This document shows positions 50,011-62,900 of a stretch of 64,000 nt of DNA, in pieces (the stretch's first letter is position 1; each line of letters begins with the position of its first letter). The stretch is from Cephalopachus bancanus. Its lineage: Eukaryota; Chordata; Mammalia; Primates; Tarsiidae. The stretch is taken from the NCBI GenBank assembly GCA_027257055.1, contig JAPVLO010000621.1:744001-808000 (forward strand), in the 5' to 3' direction. The notes beneath the pieces are model-generated. The model ran no database searches, had not been told where the DNA came from, and was given only the letters and a program-made list of their open reading frames with translations. The position numbers were made by a program, and so were the translations under genes.

Positions 50011-50570
50011 ACCTTTGAAGTTGAATTGCATTATGGTAGCATTGCTTAATATAAAGTTTGCTCACAAGATGGAATTATTCAAATGAATGCTAGCATCACC
50101 TTATGTCATGCAGGACAGCCAAAGAAGATGGCACAAGCATGGTTGTCATTTGAGGATCACAAGGCCAGTTTGAAGTGGTGTTTGAAAATAAAGAATGTTG
50201 TGGAAGTTCAATGACAGTGAATGGATGAGTTTGCAGCAGAACCTCCAACATGCCTAACAATTACACTCATTCGTGATGTTTTGTTTTTTTTTCTGTTTTT
50301 CTGTGTTTTAAAAATTATTTTAGTATTTTTGTTCATTCTACTTTTCTCTGTTCTCCTCATTGCTGTTACTTTATCTTTGACTCAGGGGATACACACACAT
50401 ATCCATTGCATCATCACATAGAGTGGTGGTGGAGAGTGGGTCTCAGGGAACCAATGCTTCAGTCAATGAGCACTGTGATTTTCAAGTAGTTTCTGAATCC
50501 TAGGTCCTCATCCTCCACCTTACTCAACTCTCAGAACTACAAGAGACAGCAAAGTTTCCTACCTCCAGTC
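50011..50570. other. Unassigned segment between two L1s
   Basis: Non-L1-looking sequence. On the plus strand 50070-50212 is an open stretch (reading QDGIIQMNASITLCHAGQPK and on to KNVVEVQ) that looks protein-like but which I do not recognise; stops flank it. 50276-50400 is T-rich. Confidence 0.4.
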
Positions 50571-50834
50571 TTATTTCAGAATAAAACAGATTCAGAGTCA
50601 CAATCGGAAAGAATAGAGGACTGAGCAAGCAACAGAAGTGAAAGCCCCTCAAACTGCCACTGAATAATGGGACTAAAAGAGAAAAGAAAGAGATCTGTCA
50701 CAAATGAGGAAAAGTCAGTGTAAGAACACAGGTAATTCCCAGTGTACCAAAGAGATAACACCTGATAAATCTGACCTCAGAGCTCAAACAATGGAAGTTA
50801 CCAGTGACTGGCCCCAGCATACAACAGGGATTAG

Positions 50835-51976
50835 GGACTCAATGAAGTGAGTAAGACTCAAGAAAGACAGGATGTGGCACTGAAAGAACTTGTAACAGAG
50901 ATTTTGATCATAGAAAACTTCATCCAGAAAATAAATAACAAGATGAAAAGCATGGAAAGCAGAATTAATCAAGCAGAAGAAAGAATCTCAGAGCATGAAG
51001 ACCAAAACATGGAATTAAACTTATCTGTAGGAATCATAGAAAGAAAACACAGAAAGAAAGAGCAAAGCCTCCAAGATATGTGTGATTATATCAAGAGGCC
51101 AAAGCTATGCCTGATTGGTATTCCAGAAGAAGAAAGGAAACCAGAGACCACCTTTGAGCATGTCTTCCAAGAGGTTATCCAAGAAAACGTTCCTGCTGGG
51201 CTCGGTGGCTCAGTCTGTAATCCCGCGTCTTTGGGAGTCTGAGGTGAGTGGATTGCCTGAGCCCACAGGTTCGAGACCTGCCTGGGCAGCGAGACCTCAT
51301 CTCTACAATAAATTAAAAAAAATCAGCCAGGCGTGGTAGCACACACCTGTAGTTCTGGCTAACTTGGAAGGCTGAGGTGAAAGGACCGCTGGAGCCCAGC
51401 AGGTCGAGGCTGCGGTGGCCAGGAGCGGCCACTGCACTCCAGTCTGGGCGTCAGAGTGAGACTCCAACTCAAAAAAAAAAAAAAGAAAACTTTCCCCATC
51501 TCACCAGAGATGTGACCATCCAAACACAAGAGATAAGAGAACCCTCAAGACATCAAATGAGAAGACCAACCCCTAGACACATAGTAATTCACCTACACAA
51601 AGCAGATGCAAAAGAAAAAGTCCTAAAGGCAGTAAGAGGGAAAAGTCAGATTACCTACTGGGGCAGACCAATTAGAATAGCAGTACACCTAACACCAGAA
51701 ACATTGCAAGCTAGAAGGAACTGGAGTTCAAATTTTGCAGTCTGCATAGATAAACTATTTCAGTCAAGAATTTCCTACCCAGTCAAGCTCAGCTTCAGCA
51801 GTGATGGAAAATTCAAATCCTTCCCAGACATCCAGTCCCAAAGAGATTATGCAGTTTCCACACCAGTTCTACAGGAGATGCTTAAAAAAGTATTAAGCAC
51901 AGAAGAGAGAAAAAAAGGACAACCTCACACCTCCCAAGGCAATAAGAGAACACAGATAAACAGTGATTACACTTGA
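50835..51976 (+). pseudogene. L1 ORF1 protein, interrupted by Alu
   Basis: RNA-binding L1 ORF1 protein. The N-terminal part has a coiled-coil stretch (NKMKSMESRINQAEERISEH) and then the start of the RNA-recognition domain (KLCLIGIPEEE). After the Alu at 51195-51482 the frame resumes with HIVIHLHKADAKEKVLKAVR and continues to the stop at 51976. The natural start codon is not preserved: the open frame begins after a stop at 50832-50834 with no suitable ATG. Confidence 0.85.
51195..51482 (+). mobile_element. Alu inserted in L1 ORF1
   Basis: Full Alu starting gctgggctcggtggctcag. Target duplication aagaaaacgttcc (51181-51193) and aagaaaactttcc (51483-51495), one mismatch. Confidence 0.95.
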
Positions 51977-54900
51977 CTGCAAACTTGAAAACACACACAG
52001 ACATCAACTGAAAAGTTAAAAGAAAACAAATAAACAAAAAACTTTATAAGAACCTCTTGGCAGAAATAAACACTCACATTTCAATAATCAGCCTGAATGT
52101 GAATGGACTAAATGTACCATTAAAAAGACACAGAGTGGCAAGCTGGCTAAAAAATCCCATAATCCAATCATTTGCTGCTTTTGGGAAACTCATCTCACCA
52201 CAAGGGATGCACACAGACTCAAGTTAGAGGATGGAAAATGAATTTCCAGAAGAGTGGGTAACAAAAGAGGGCAGGAGTCACTATATTAGTGCCAGACAAA
52301 GCAACCTTTAAGCTATAGAAAATTCAAAATGATACAGAAGGACACTACACAATGATAAAAGGTGCAATCCATCAACAAGATATTTATCCTAAACATATAT
52401 GCATGTAATACAGGAGCACCAGTGTTTATAAAGCAACTACTAAGTAAACTGAAAAAAGAGATATTGACTCTAACACTATCATAGCTAGGGACTTATATAT
52501 CCCATTAAACCTTAGACAGATCATCATGGCAACATATTAACAATGAGATCTGAAACCTCAACTAGACACTTGACCAAGGGGGCTTAATAGATACCTACAG
52601 AACACTCACCCAACAACCACAGAATATGCATTCTTTTCATCACAATATGGAACATACTCCAAGCTCAATCACAACCTCGGCCATAAATCATGTATAAACA
52701 AGTTTCATAAGATCAAATACTGCCATACACCTCCTCAGACCACAGCGGAATAAAAATAAATATCAACACCAACAAAAATTTCCCAAAACCTACAAAGATG
52801 TGGACACTAAACAGCATGATGCCAAATGACTCCTGGGTCAACACAGCACTCAAAACAGAAACTAAAAGATTCCTGGACAAATGAAAACAAACAAACAAAA
52901 AAACATTTTATGAAAACTTCTGGGATGCCATGAAAGCAATTCTAAGAGGGGAATTTATATATCTATGAATACAATCAATAAAATAAAAAGAGAACAAGTT
53001 AACAGCATAACAAATCACCTAAGGAAGTTAGGAAGGCCAGGCCACTAAACTCTAACTTTAACAGAAGAATTCAGATCACCAAAGTAAAAGCCCCAATACT
53101 GGACAGAAAAGACTAAAACATCATAGAAAAGAATCCAAAAACAAAAGGCCAATTCTTTAAAAGGATAAACAAGATTGAGGACCCCTAGCCAGAATGACCA
53201 AGAAAAAGAGAGGAAAATTTCAAATAAACACAATCAGAATAGCAAAAGATCAAATGACAACTGACCCTGAAGAAATACAAAAGTTTATCGGAGATCACTA
53301 TGCATAACTGTATGGAAACTAACTTGATAACCTAAGTGAAATGGAGGACTTTCTGACAACAACAATCTCCCAAGTTTGAAACAAGAAGACATTGAGACCC
53401 TAAACAGACCAATAATAATCCAGGAAATTGAGCCCATCATAAGAAAACTAGCTATAAAAAAAAATACCCTGGACCAGATGGCTTTCCAGTGTTTCCAGTG
53501 GACTATTACAAAACATAAAAGGAGGAGCTGATACCAACTGTATTGAAAGTATTCCAGGCAATTGAGAAAGAAGGAACTCTCCCCAAATCATTTTATGAAG
53601 CTAACATCACACCGATACCCAAACCAGGTAATGATCCCTCCCCCCAAAAGAACTACAAACTGATATCCAATGAACATAGGTGCAAAAATTCTCAACTAGA
53701 TACTAGCAAACCTGATCCAATGATAAATCTCAAATATCACCTACCTGACCAAGTTAGGCTTCATCCCTGAGATGCAGGGTTGGTTGAACATCCAAAAGAC
53801 CATAAATGTAATTCCATTCATCAACAGATGTAAAAAGAAAAACAACAAGATTATATAATAATATGCAGAAAAAAGTTTTTGATAAAGTCTAGTATCCCTT
53901 CTTGATAAAAAACCTTTGAACCCATAGGCATAGAAGGAACATACCTCAAAATAGTAAGCAAATTGACGATAAACCCACAACCAGCATATTGCTAAACAGA
54001 CAGAAAATGGAAGCATTTCCCCTGAAAATTGAAACAAGACAAGGCTGCCCACTCTTACCCCTTCTGTTCAACATTGTGTTGGAAGTCCTAGCTAGAGCAA
54101 TTAGGCAATAGAAGAAAATCAGGGGTATCTAAATAGGAAAAGAGGAAGCTAAGTTATCCCTATTTGCTGACGGTATGATTCTATACCTCAAAGCCCCAAA
54201 GGAATCTGTCAAAAACCTGCTTTCACTGATAAAGAACTTTGGCATAGTCTTGGGGTATATCATAAATGTGCAAGAGACAGTCACATTCTTATACACCAAC
54301 AATAAACATGGAAAGAACCAAAGAAAAAGCACTATCACATTCACAATAACCACAAAAAAAAGAAAGAAAAAAGAAAAAAGAAATGATGCTGCATCTGCCT
54401 AACAAGAGAAGTGGAGGACTTTTACAATGAAAACTACAAAACACCACTCAAAGTGATTCAAGAAGACACAAAACATATGGAAAAATATTTTAGGCTCATG
54501 TATACAAAAAATCAACCTTGTTCAGTTTTTCATCCTACCAAAAGCAATCTACAAATTCAATGCAATACCCATTAAATTATCAACATCATTCTTCTCAGAC
54601 CTGGTAACAACACAGAAATTCATATGGAAACATAAACAACCATGAATAGCTCAAAGAATCCTCAGGGGAAAAAAAGTGGGGGGTATAACATTTTCAGACT
54701 TTAAACTTTACTATAAGGCTACAATAATAAAAACAGCCTGATATTGGTACAAGAGCAGGTGTATAGATCAATGAAACAGGATAGAGATTCCAGAAGCAAA
54801 ACCTCAGTTTCTCAACCAACTCTTCTTCAACAAGGCCTCCACCAACAACTACTGGGGACAGGAGAACCTATTAAGTAAATGGTGGTGGGAAAATGGGCTG

Positions 54901-56085
54901 ACACATGCAGAAGATTGAAACAAGACCCCTACCTATCACCATACATAAAAATCAACTCTAAATGGATTAAAGTCCTAAATTTAAACCCCAAATTATAAGA
55001 AACTTAGAAAACGCAGGAGATATCCTTATGGGAATTGGAGAAGGCAACCAATTCCTGATCAAAACCCCAGATGACCATTCCATAAGAGATATGATAGACA
55101 AGTGGGACCTCATTAAAGTGAAAAACTTCTGCAAAGCAAAAGAAACCATCAAGGCAGCATGGAGACAGCCTACAGAATGGGAAAAAATATTTGCCAATTG
55201 TATTTCTGAGAAAGGCCTAACATCTAGGATCTATAAGAAGCACAAATGTGCCAAAAGAAAAAAAAGTCCCATTGAAAAGTGGGCAAAATGCATGTATAGA
55301 CACTACTCAAAAGGAGACATATGACAGCCAACAGAAACAAGAAAAAGTGCTCAGCCTCACTAATCATCAGAGAAATGCAAATTAAAACCATATTGAGATA
55401 TCACTTAATCCCAGTAAGAGTGGCCATTATTAATAAAACAAAAAAACAACAACAGATGCTGGCAAGGGTGCAGAGAAAAGGGAATACTTCTATATTTCTG
55501 TTGGAAATGCAAACTAGTTCAACCTGTATGGAAAACAGTGTGGCAATTTCTAAACTAGAAATTAACCTTCCATGTGACCCTGCAATCCCCCTTCTGGGAA
55601 TATACCCAGAGGAAATCAAATCATTCTTCCAAAAAGATCCTGCACATACATGTTTTTGCAGCACTATTCACAACAGCAAAAATATGGAACCATTCGAGCT
55701 GCCTATCATAACTGAACTAGATAAAAAAATTTGTTACATATACCCAAAGGACTATAACACAGATATAAAGAAGGACAAACATATAGACTTTGTGGCAGCT
55801 TGGCTTGATTAAGAGTCTGTAATACTCAGTTATCTATCACAGAAACAAAGAACTGAGTGTCACATGTTCTCACTCATAAGCTGACCCTGAACATATACCA
55901 TAATACCATAAGAAAGGGATTGGCAGTAGTGGAACACTGCAGAGGAGGGAAGGGGTCACATAGCATCAATAAGAGTACCTGATCTCAAACCAAGTAAAGT
56001 GGGGAACAAAAGGAAGCCCAAACGTTACCTGTACAATGGCCACTTGTATAACTACTCCTGAATTGTACCCCATATCTTAAAGAAA

Positions 56086-56406
56086 AAAGAGCAAGAAGAA
56101 AAAGATCAAATTTGGTTTAAATATATGTAGGGTATCTACTTGTTTTAAAGTAACATATTTTAAATATGTAATGAATTTGAAAACTATTAATATAGTATAC
56201 ATATGTATCTTTACTAACAGTGAGACTATAAACTCCGTGTTTTTATAATTTATAATATATCTCAATTAACATTTGACCCATTTCAAGTGATGAATAGCTA
56301 CAAATTATTTTTTCTACATATTAATCATTGTGGAGACTGTTTTGTTGCAATAGAAAGTGTGAGTTCTCAGATCAGTCATTGAATGCTCTTGGGGAAGTGA
56401 CAATTC
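56086..56406. other. 3' flank of V1R-3
   Basis: AT-rich; the last about 75 bp match the 3' flanks of V1R-1 and V1R-2. No gene. Confidence 0.5.
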
Positions 56407-57315
56407 TCACGTTAGAGAGGAGGAGATAAATTGCAAAATAGCTTTACTATTTTTCACCAGCACAAAAGGGCAGATAGTAGGGTAGCATGATGAAAGAATT
56501 TCAGTAATTATCACCAGTCTTGGGTTTTTCTCAGGCCTATAAAATAAATAAAGGGTCATGAAGTTGTTCAGGCAATAAAAGAACACAAAGCAACCTACCA
56601 GCAGAAGGATACGGTGGGTGGCTTTGTTTTCGGGAGATGGCTGGAAAGAGAGGCTGGGGCTGTGCAGATGCTGGGCTCTCTTGTGGTGTCTGTAGAGGAG
56701 ACTCACCATATAGATGCTAGTCCAGACCATGAGGACCACAAACAGCAGATCTCGAATCATTATGACACTTATAAATACCTCTGGAGGGAGATGTCCATCC
56801 TTATTTTGGCAATAGGCTTGAGAATACCCAGCACCAACAACAGTAATATTGGTTCTGACTACTGAAGTTTTAATAATATGGATATAAACCAGCATGTTGA
56901 TGATACAGAAGAAAAGGAAAGAGGGGTTAATGTATGTAGAGAGTTTAGGTTTAAACCTTGCCCACTTAGAATTATTGGGGCTGATGGTGATGGCTTGAAA
57001 TGTACTCAGGTGAGAGGTAGTGCAGATGGAAAGACCCCTGGTAACTCTGTATGTATACAAAACTGCTTTACAACCGACATCATTCAGAAAATGTTTCACT
57101 CCAAAGGATGACATGATACTTGTTGTCAATGTGAACATGATGGTCAAAGCATTGACCAATGACAGTTGCATATAAATCACATTTATGTGCTTTCTCAAGT
57201 GTGATTGAATGACAAAAAGGTACATGTAAAACACAAAAAGCAATGAGTTCCCTGTGAAACCAATACACATTTGAGATATGAGGACAAACTGAAAAATTGT
57301 GTCACTAAGAAACAT
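56407..57315 (-). CDS. Vomeronasal type-1 receptor (V1R-3), intact
   Basis: Single-exon V1R of 302 aa, third member of the array. GNS at 22-24; cysteines C82 and C169; LSICTTSHLSTFQAITISP at 95-113; glycosylation site NIT at 156-158; WTSIYMVSLLYRHHKRAQHLH at 198-218, nearly identical to V1R-1; TM7 CYPTICPFVL at 277-286. Most divergence from the paralogues is in extracellular loop 2 and the TM4/TM5 edges (about 130-190), where ligand specificity is expected to vary. Start is the ATG at 57315. An L1 3' end lies about 320 bp beyond its stop codon. Intact frame, so probably functional; expression cannot be judged here. Confidence 0.97.
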   Translation of the reverse strand: MFLSDTIFQFVLISQMCIGFTGNSLLFVFYMYLFVIQSHLRKHINVIYMQLSLVNALTIMFTLTTSIMSSFGVKHFLNDVGCKAVLYTYRVTRGLSICTTSHLSTFQAITISPNNSKWARFKPKLSTYINPSFLFFCIINMLVYIHIIKTSVVRTNITVVGAGYSQAYCQNKDGHLPPEVFISVIMIRDLLFVVLMVWTSIYMVSLLYRHHKRAQHLHSPSLSFQPSPENKATHRILLLVGCFVFFYCLNNFMTLYLFYRPEKNPRLVIITEILSSCYPTICPFVLVKNSKAILQFISSSLT

Positions 57316-58002
57316 GGTCTTAATGATGTTGTTGATGTTTTAATTAAGTAGGTCAATGTCAATAAAAATAAATAGATTACATTATAAAATTAAATACAAT
57401 GGAGGCTATTAAAGAAAGGAATGGCCAACAGTTTGGTAGGAAGGAAGGGTACTGAAATGTCCAAATCCTCTGTATTTCAGGTCCAGATGTGAGGATTTCC
57501 AGAATTGACTTGCAAGCATTCTTGAGAACGTTAGAGTACAAAAACAGGTGTTATGAAGAAGGTGGCATTTAGATGGTCACAGCAATCATTACAGTGTGTT
57601 ATCAAGGAGGACTTGTTGGCCTGTATGAAAGACAAAGTTGAATTTTAATTCATTTTTTTCTTCAGAGTATCAGCCTACATTTTATCTCTATCCTATGTTT
57701 CAATAATTTAACCTCTGTATGGAACATTATACTTTCACTAATGAATAGCACATGTATTTGAACTTCATTTTTTAGTTTTCACTGCAGATACAATTCTTTC
57801 AAGACAATGGCCATTGAAAACACATCTAATATAGAGTTTTGCAATAGAGCCTTTCTGACTCCCTGCACACCTCCCCATGGGTAACTGGCAGAGTTCACAG
57901 ACATTTGTGGCTTTCTCAATTCGGTGCAGAGCTACTGACCTGCAGTGTGTAGAGGCCAAGGATGCTGCAAAATGTTGGCACAAGCACACAAAAGCCACAT
58001 AC

Positions 58003-58041
<39 letters not shown>

Positions 58042-58765
58042 CCCAATTATTTTTCTGGACCCGAGTGGCACTCATACCATAGTGGATAAATCCAATTCTA
58101 CAAATTGTCCATATATCTTGCTAAATGGTGTATATGTCAAATTCACAATTTGCTTTTTTTGATCATTTGTTATGAAAACAACTGATGAGATGCAAAAACA
58201 TAATCATAATGTTAAACATTCTTTAAAATAGTAATGATATAATATTTTTTAAGTTTGACATTTAAGCACAAAAGTTAGCACTGCGTTTATATTTTTTGGA
58301 TTGGGGAGTTGTTTACTATATATTTCTCAGAGACTCATTCTTCCTCTCATTAAGTTATTTCCATCATCTAAAACTTAATTCTTCTTCCAAAAATAGACAT
58401 CTGTTGAATTCTCCATGTCTCCTTCTTTCTACTGACAAAAATCCCTGAAAGCATCCTATGTTTACAAAGGTATATTCTCTCTGTTCCACACAACCCTCTA
58501 CTCTGACATCCATCTCTACTATAGCAATGATATTCTTATTATCCTGTGAGGAAAAAATATCCAAAGTGTTTTGAACAGTAGAAATGTGAGACTAACATTT
58601 CTCTAGCATCTCAGTTTGTTTTTTCTAGCAACTTTTTATTTTAGCATCTACTAGTTCAAATTGGTTTCAATTGTAATACTTGATAAGGATTGACCATACT
58701 CTTGTTTTAGAAAATTCATTTTATGTTACTATGTGTTATTGTAGGTGCTGCATAGAGAAAAATCA
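57316..58765. other. 5' flank of V1R-3, no gene seen
   Basis: Upstream region of V1R-3, homologous to the flanks of the other two receptors. Contains a CA microsatellite at 58004-58040. The short minus-strand frame at 57765-58046 partly matches one at 33743-33955 but is not kept in unit 1, so it is shared duplicated DNA rather than a demonstrated exon. Confidence 0.5.
58004..58040. repeat. (CA)n microsatellite
   Basis: Pure CA array upstream of V1R-3. Confidence 0.98.
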
Positions 58766-59241
58766 CTGAGAGAAAAAAAGAAAGCACACTATAGTACTGC
58801 AAAAGATTAGCTTCATGAGGCTTCTGGCATACTAGACCTGCTGGAGACACTGACTCTACAAATACACCAAATAATTACTCAACCAGCAGTTTTGGGAAAG
58901 CCAATGTACACAGATCCTTTATAACCAAGGTTCTCATTCAGAACCTTTACGTTAGAAAGCACTTGGAGTCAAAGCTAGATGAACATAAACTATACACATA
59001 AAAGCCACATCCCTAATTGAAGGGAAAGATTTATAAAAACAAATATAACAATCATAACAAGAAATACTCTAAGTGAGAAGGAATCAGAAAAATAATACTA
59101 GCAATAGAAAAAAGTTGAAAAAAAGAGCAATGATTTTTAACCAAAATGAAATCTTTGAAATTCCAGTGAAATAATTCAAAAGGTTGATTATAATATTGCT
59201 CAATAAGATCCAAGAGAAAGTTGAAAATGGAATAAAAGAAA

Positions 59242-59268
59242 AACAACAACAACAACAACAACAACAAC
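59242..59268. repeat. (AAC)n microsatellite
   Basis: Nine consecutive AAC units. Confidence 0.97.
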
Positions 59269-59379
59269 TATTCAGGACACAAATGATAAATTACCCAGAG
59301 ATAGCTACTTCTAAAAATATCTGAACTTCTGGAAATAAAAGACTCATATAGAGAAGTACAAAATGCAGTAGAAAGTTAA

Positions 59380-59500
59380 AAAAAATTTTTATTATAAAGA
59401 TGTGGGGTACATTTCAGGATTAGGTATATAAACATTGATCATGCAAGCACCCTCGTTGAAGAGGTATGTCCCTCCCTCCCCTATATACTAGACCATGTAG
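59380..59500 (-). mobile_element. Short L1 3' end
   Basis: About 120 bp of reverse-strand L1 terminus (gatgtggggtacatttcagg, attaggtatataaac). Confidence 0.75.
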
Positions 59501-60344
59501 AAAAAAGGCTTTCAGAACCTAAAACAAGGTTTTCAAGTTAACCTATTCAAAAAAAATCAAGAGAACTGAACATAGTCTCCAAGAAACGTGGAGTTATCTA
59601 AAACATCCATACCTAAGAATCATAGGTGCTTTGGAGGAGGAAGAAAAAAACATCTGGTTTGGAAAATCTAATTGAGGGAAAAACCGAGAAAAAATTTCCC
59701 CACCTTGTCAGAGACTTAGATATTCAGATTAAAATAGCAAAAGAACTCCTGAAAGATTCATTGCGAAAAGATCATCCCAAGGCATAAAGTCATTAGGTTA
59801 TCCAAAGTCAATGTTAAGGAAAGGGTTCTAAGAGCAGTGAGACAAAAGCATCAAGTAACAGATGAAGGCAAACCTACAAGATGAAAGGCAGACATCTCAA
59901 CAGAAACCTGACAACCTTGAAGGGGTTGGGTCCCTACTTTTAACAGAACTGAAACAGAATAACTGTCAGCCAAGAATTTTGTGTTTAGCAAAAGTAAATT
60001 TCATAATTGAGAATAAATGAAATCTCTTTCAGGTAAGAAAATGATTAGGAAATTTTCCACCAAAATTTACCAAAAATGTTCAAAGTTCCAAACAATAAAA
60101 CAAAAGATCAAAATGTATCAGTAGAAAAACACTGAAAATTCTAAAGCTCACAAGGTTTATAAAACACCCACTCAATGGAGAAAACAAAACAACCAGCTAA
60201 CAACCAAAATGATGAGTGGAACAGTACATCACATATCACCACTAACTTTAAATGTCAAAGATCTAAATTCTTCAGCTGAAAGTGATGTTTTGGAAGAATG
60301 GCTAAAGAAACACAATCCACAAAAATCATGTTTCAACATGTGTC

Positions 60345-60620
60345 ATCAAAACAATTTAGATATATGATAAATTGGTTTATAATAGTTAATGCAATATATA
60401 GTCACCTTATTTAGCAATACTGCATTGCATAGTTGAAATCCAGTAACAAAGTAAATCTTAAGTTCTCAACACCCCCCCCCACAAAGGTAACTATGTGGGG
60501 TGAGAGATAAACTAACTTGATTGTGGAGATTATTTCTCATTGGATACTAAAGTCTCATGTTGTACACTTGAAATAATAGGTTTTAATGTATCAATAACAA
60601 TACATTAAAATTAAAAAATA
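60345..60620 (+). mobile_element. Ancient L1 3' UTR, unit 3 copy
   Basis: Matches 37380-37650 (gcattgcatagttgaaat, ttgattgtggagattatttc). Confidence 0.7.
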
Positions 60621-60679
60621 TTTCAATAAGAAATTGGACATAGGGCATTATGCAAAAAGCAGAGAATGCAAGACTTATA

Positions 60680-62335
60680 AACACCATATAAGAAGTATAT
60701 GCTGTTTAGTAGTTTCACATTTTAAACACAAAGACACGAATAGGTCTAAAGTTATAGGATGTACATAGCTATATTGTGCAAATACTAATCAAAAGAAAGT
60801 TGGAGTGACAAGGTGGATAACTGAGAAACTAGACTTCACTACAATTTTGAGAGTTTATATAATACACGTTTATATAACAATATATAGAAACATTCAAAAT
60901 AATGAAGAGAAGTTGAGAATTTTTTACAAATCAATCAAAAGAAAGCTGGTTCACATTCTATAATATCAAAGAAAACAACTTTAGGGGAACAGAACTTCTG
61001 GATGTAAACAAGGATATTTCAATAGCAATAAACTTTTGATATTTTAATAGACAAACACCCAAAACTTCAATATATATATATTCTAAAAACATAGAATTAT
61101 TTAAAAAATAGGAAAATCTATCACTGTAGTGAGACAGAGTAACCAAAATCTTTTAGTAACTAACAAAATCAGCAGACAAAATGTCAGCTGGTATATAAAA
61201 ATTTTGATCAATTCATACACTTGAGCTACAAAAAACAGTCACCATAAAGTAGTCATCATCTTTCTCAAGCACATACAAATCAAGTTGCAAAGCTGACATG
61301 CAACAGACATTGATGTGTCAACATATTTTTAAACTTCAGTTTAAGAAATACAAATACCACTAGTTTTAAATAAAATAATAAGTAATTAAGAAAAAAACTT
61401 ATTTCTCAATATTTGTAAAAGTATAGCACTTTAAAGGAAAAACAATATTAGGAAAATGCAGTATGGAATTTATATTATGGAAATAAATGTGAAAAGTAGA
61501 TAAGAACCTTTGAAAAAACAACAATATTGGAAAAGTACGGCAAAGTGAATCCTAAACAAGTAGGGTAGGGAATTGATATAGGTATAAGCAGAATTACATG
61601 AAATAACCCAAAATGAATAGAAAAAACAGTTAAAAGTCAGCTCTTTGCACAGAAGCATAAAATTAACAAACCTCTAGGAGGATAACACTCTTCAGTAGGG
61701 ATTCACAAAGACTGTCAGGATTAAAATGTGAAAGAGATGGCAATGAATAAGCTGAAAATATATTTTAAAAGATGACACTGTGTCCATAAATTTGGAAGTT
61801 TAGAAGATATTAGGACATTTAAGAAGACTTAACTTACCATGAAAAATATTAGAATTGTAGAAAGTCATAAATGTGCAACACTCCATAGGAAATTCCAAAG
61901 AATACTTCCAGAGTGAAGTATGCCATATATACTGCATATGAAAAATATTGGAAAACTTTCTAAGATATCGAAAAGAGCACTCTATTAATCACATTATAAG
62001 GTTAGCACAAGCTTGGTAGCAAAATGTAGTAAAGATTGTATGAAAAGTCCACCAAAAAGATTATGTACTTTATAAGTCAATTGAAAAGCAATACAAACAA
62101 AATTATTATAGGGTGTATTCCTCAGTATGTAAAGATTCTCAAAACAAGCAAGATAATTATTTAAATGTGCAAAGTAAATTCAACGTTATACACTTCACCT
62201 GCATGATTAACCATAATAATGGATTAAATGAGAAAAAGTATATACAACTTCAATATATTTACCTTATTAGATATATATTTAACTGATACATATTAATAAA
62301 AGATGCTAAATTATAATCGAAATAAAAGATTGAAG
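60680..62335 (+). mobile_element. Ancient L1 remnant, unit 3 copy
   Basis: Counterpart of 6.66-9.3 kb and 37.7-39.52 kb, same word order (ggagtgacaaggtggataac, gacaaaatgtcagctgg). Confidence 0.6.
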
Positions 62336-62340
62336 AAGTA

Positions 62341-62416
62341 GCCAGGCTCAGTGGCTTAGCCTGTAATTCCGGGCTTTGGGAGGCTGAGGTGAGTGGATTG
62401 CCTGAGCCTGCGGGTT
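62341..62416 (+). mobile_element. Alu fragment missing its 3' part
   Basis: The first about 76 bp of an Alu (caggctcagtggcttagcc to gcctgcgggttc), with no right arm or A tail. It abuts the inverted segment at 62417. Confidence 0.9.
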
Positions 62417-62461
62417 CCCCATTCTATGCTTACTTAAAGTCTCCCATTTTTGTCAGATGTC
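62417..62461. other. Small inverted segment in unit 3
   Basis: Reads cccattctatgcttactt, then ttttgtcagatgtc: the reverse complement of 39538-39583 in unit 2 (agatgtctgacaaaaatgg, then gcatagaatggg), which lies at the same place in that unit. Confidence 0.85.
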
Positions 62462-62900
62462 AATATTCCCATATATTTACCTGAATATTGAAAAGATGTT
62501 TTTACCTCCCTCTAGTTCCCAAGGAAGTATTGTTACAGAATCCTTTCTAAAGGCAGTGAGCTTTCCTATGTCAGTGCAGCATCTCGGAAAGACTAGTTCT
62601 GACCAGCAGTGACTATATATAAGGGACGAGTGGCAGGACTTCTCCTCCCAATGGACATCAAACACCTTGTCCACTGCTGCCTCAAGGACCTTGTTTGTTG
62701 TTCATCATTTTTATACACCCAAAGGAGCAACAAATCTCTCTCCCAGAAGCAAAATGTTTCCCCTGGTAAATGTATTATGTTCATTAACCCTGATTGCGAA
62801 GTTCCTGTTAGAGGATGTTATGTTTTCCCAAGTTGAAATATATCAGAAAGTAAACTTCAGGTTCTAGAAAGTCATTAAAAGTTAGTTTTCAAACTGGGCA

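Larger units (their letters stand above)
50571..56085 (+). mobile_element. L1-B with nearly open ORF1
   Basis: Partial 5' region, ORF1 50835-51976 split only by an Alu, then ORF2 from about 52070 with stops and frameshifts. Two longer ORF2 tail frames remain at 55028-55324 and 55321-55812. 3' UTR ends near 56085, about 320 bp beyond the stop of V1R-3 and in the opposite orientation. Confidence 0.88.
58770..60340 (+). mobile_element. L1 ORF1-region remnant
   Basis: Decayed L1 5'/ORF1 sequence (gtggagttatctaaaacatcc, aaggaaagggttctaagagc, cagccaagaattttgtgttt) with no intact frame. A short reverse L1 3' end interrupts it at about 59380-59500. Confidence 0.7.
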
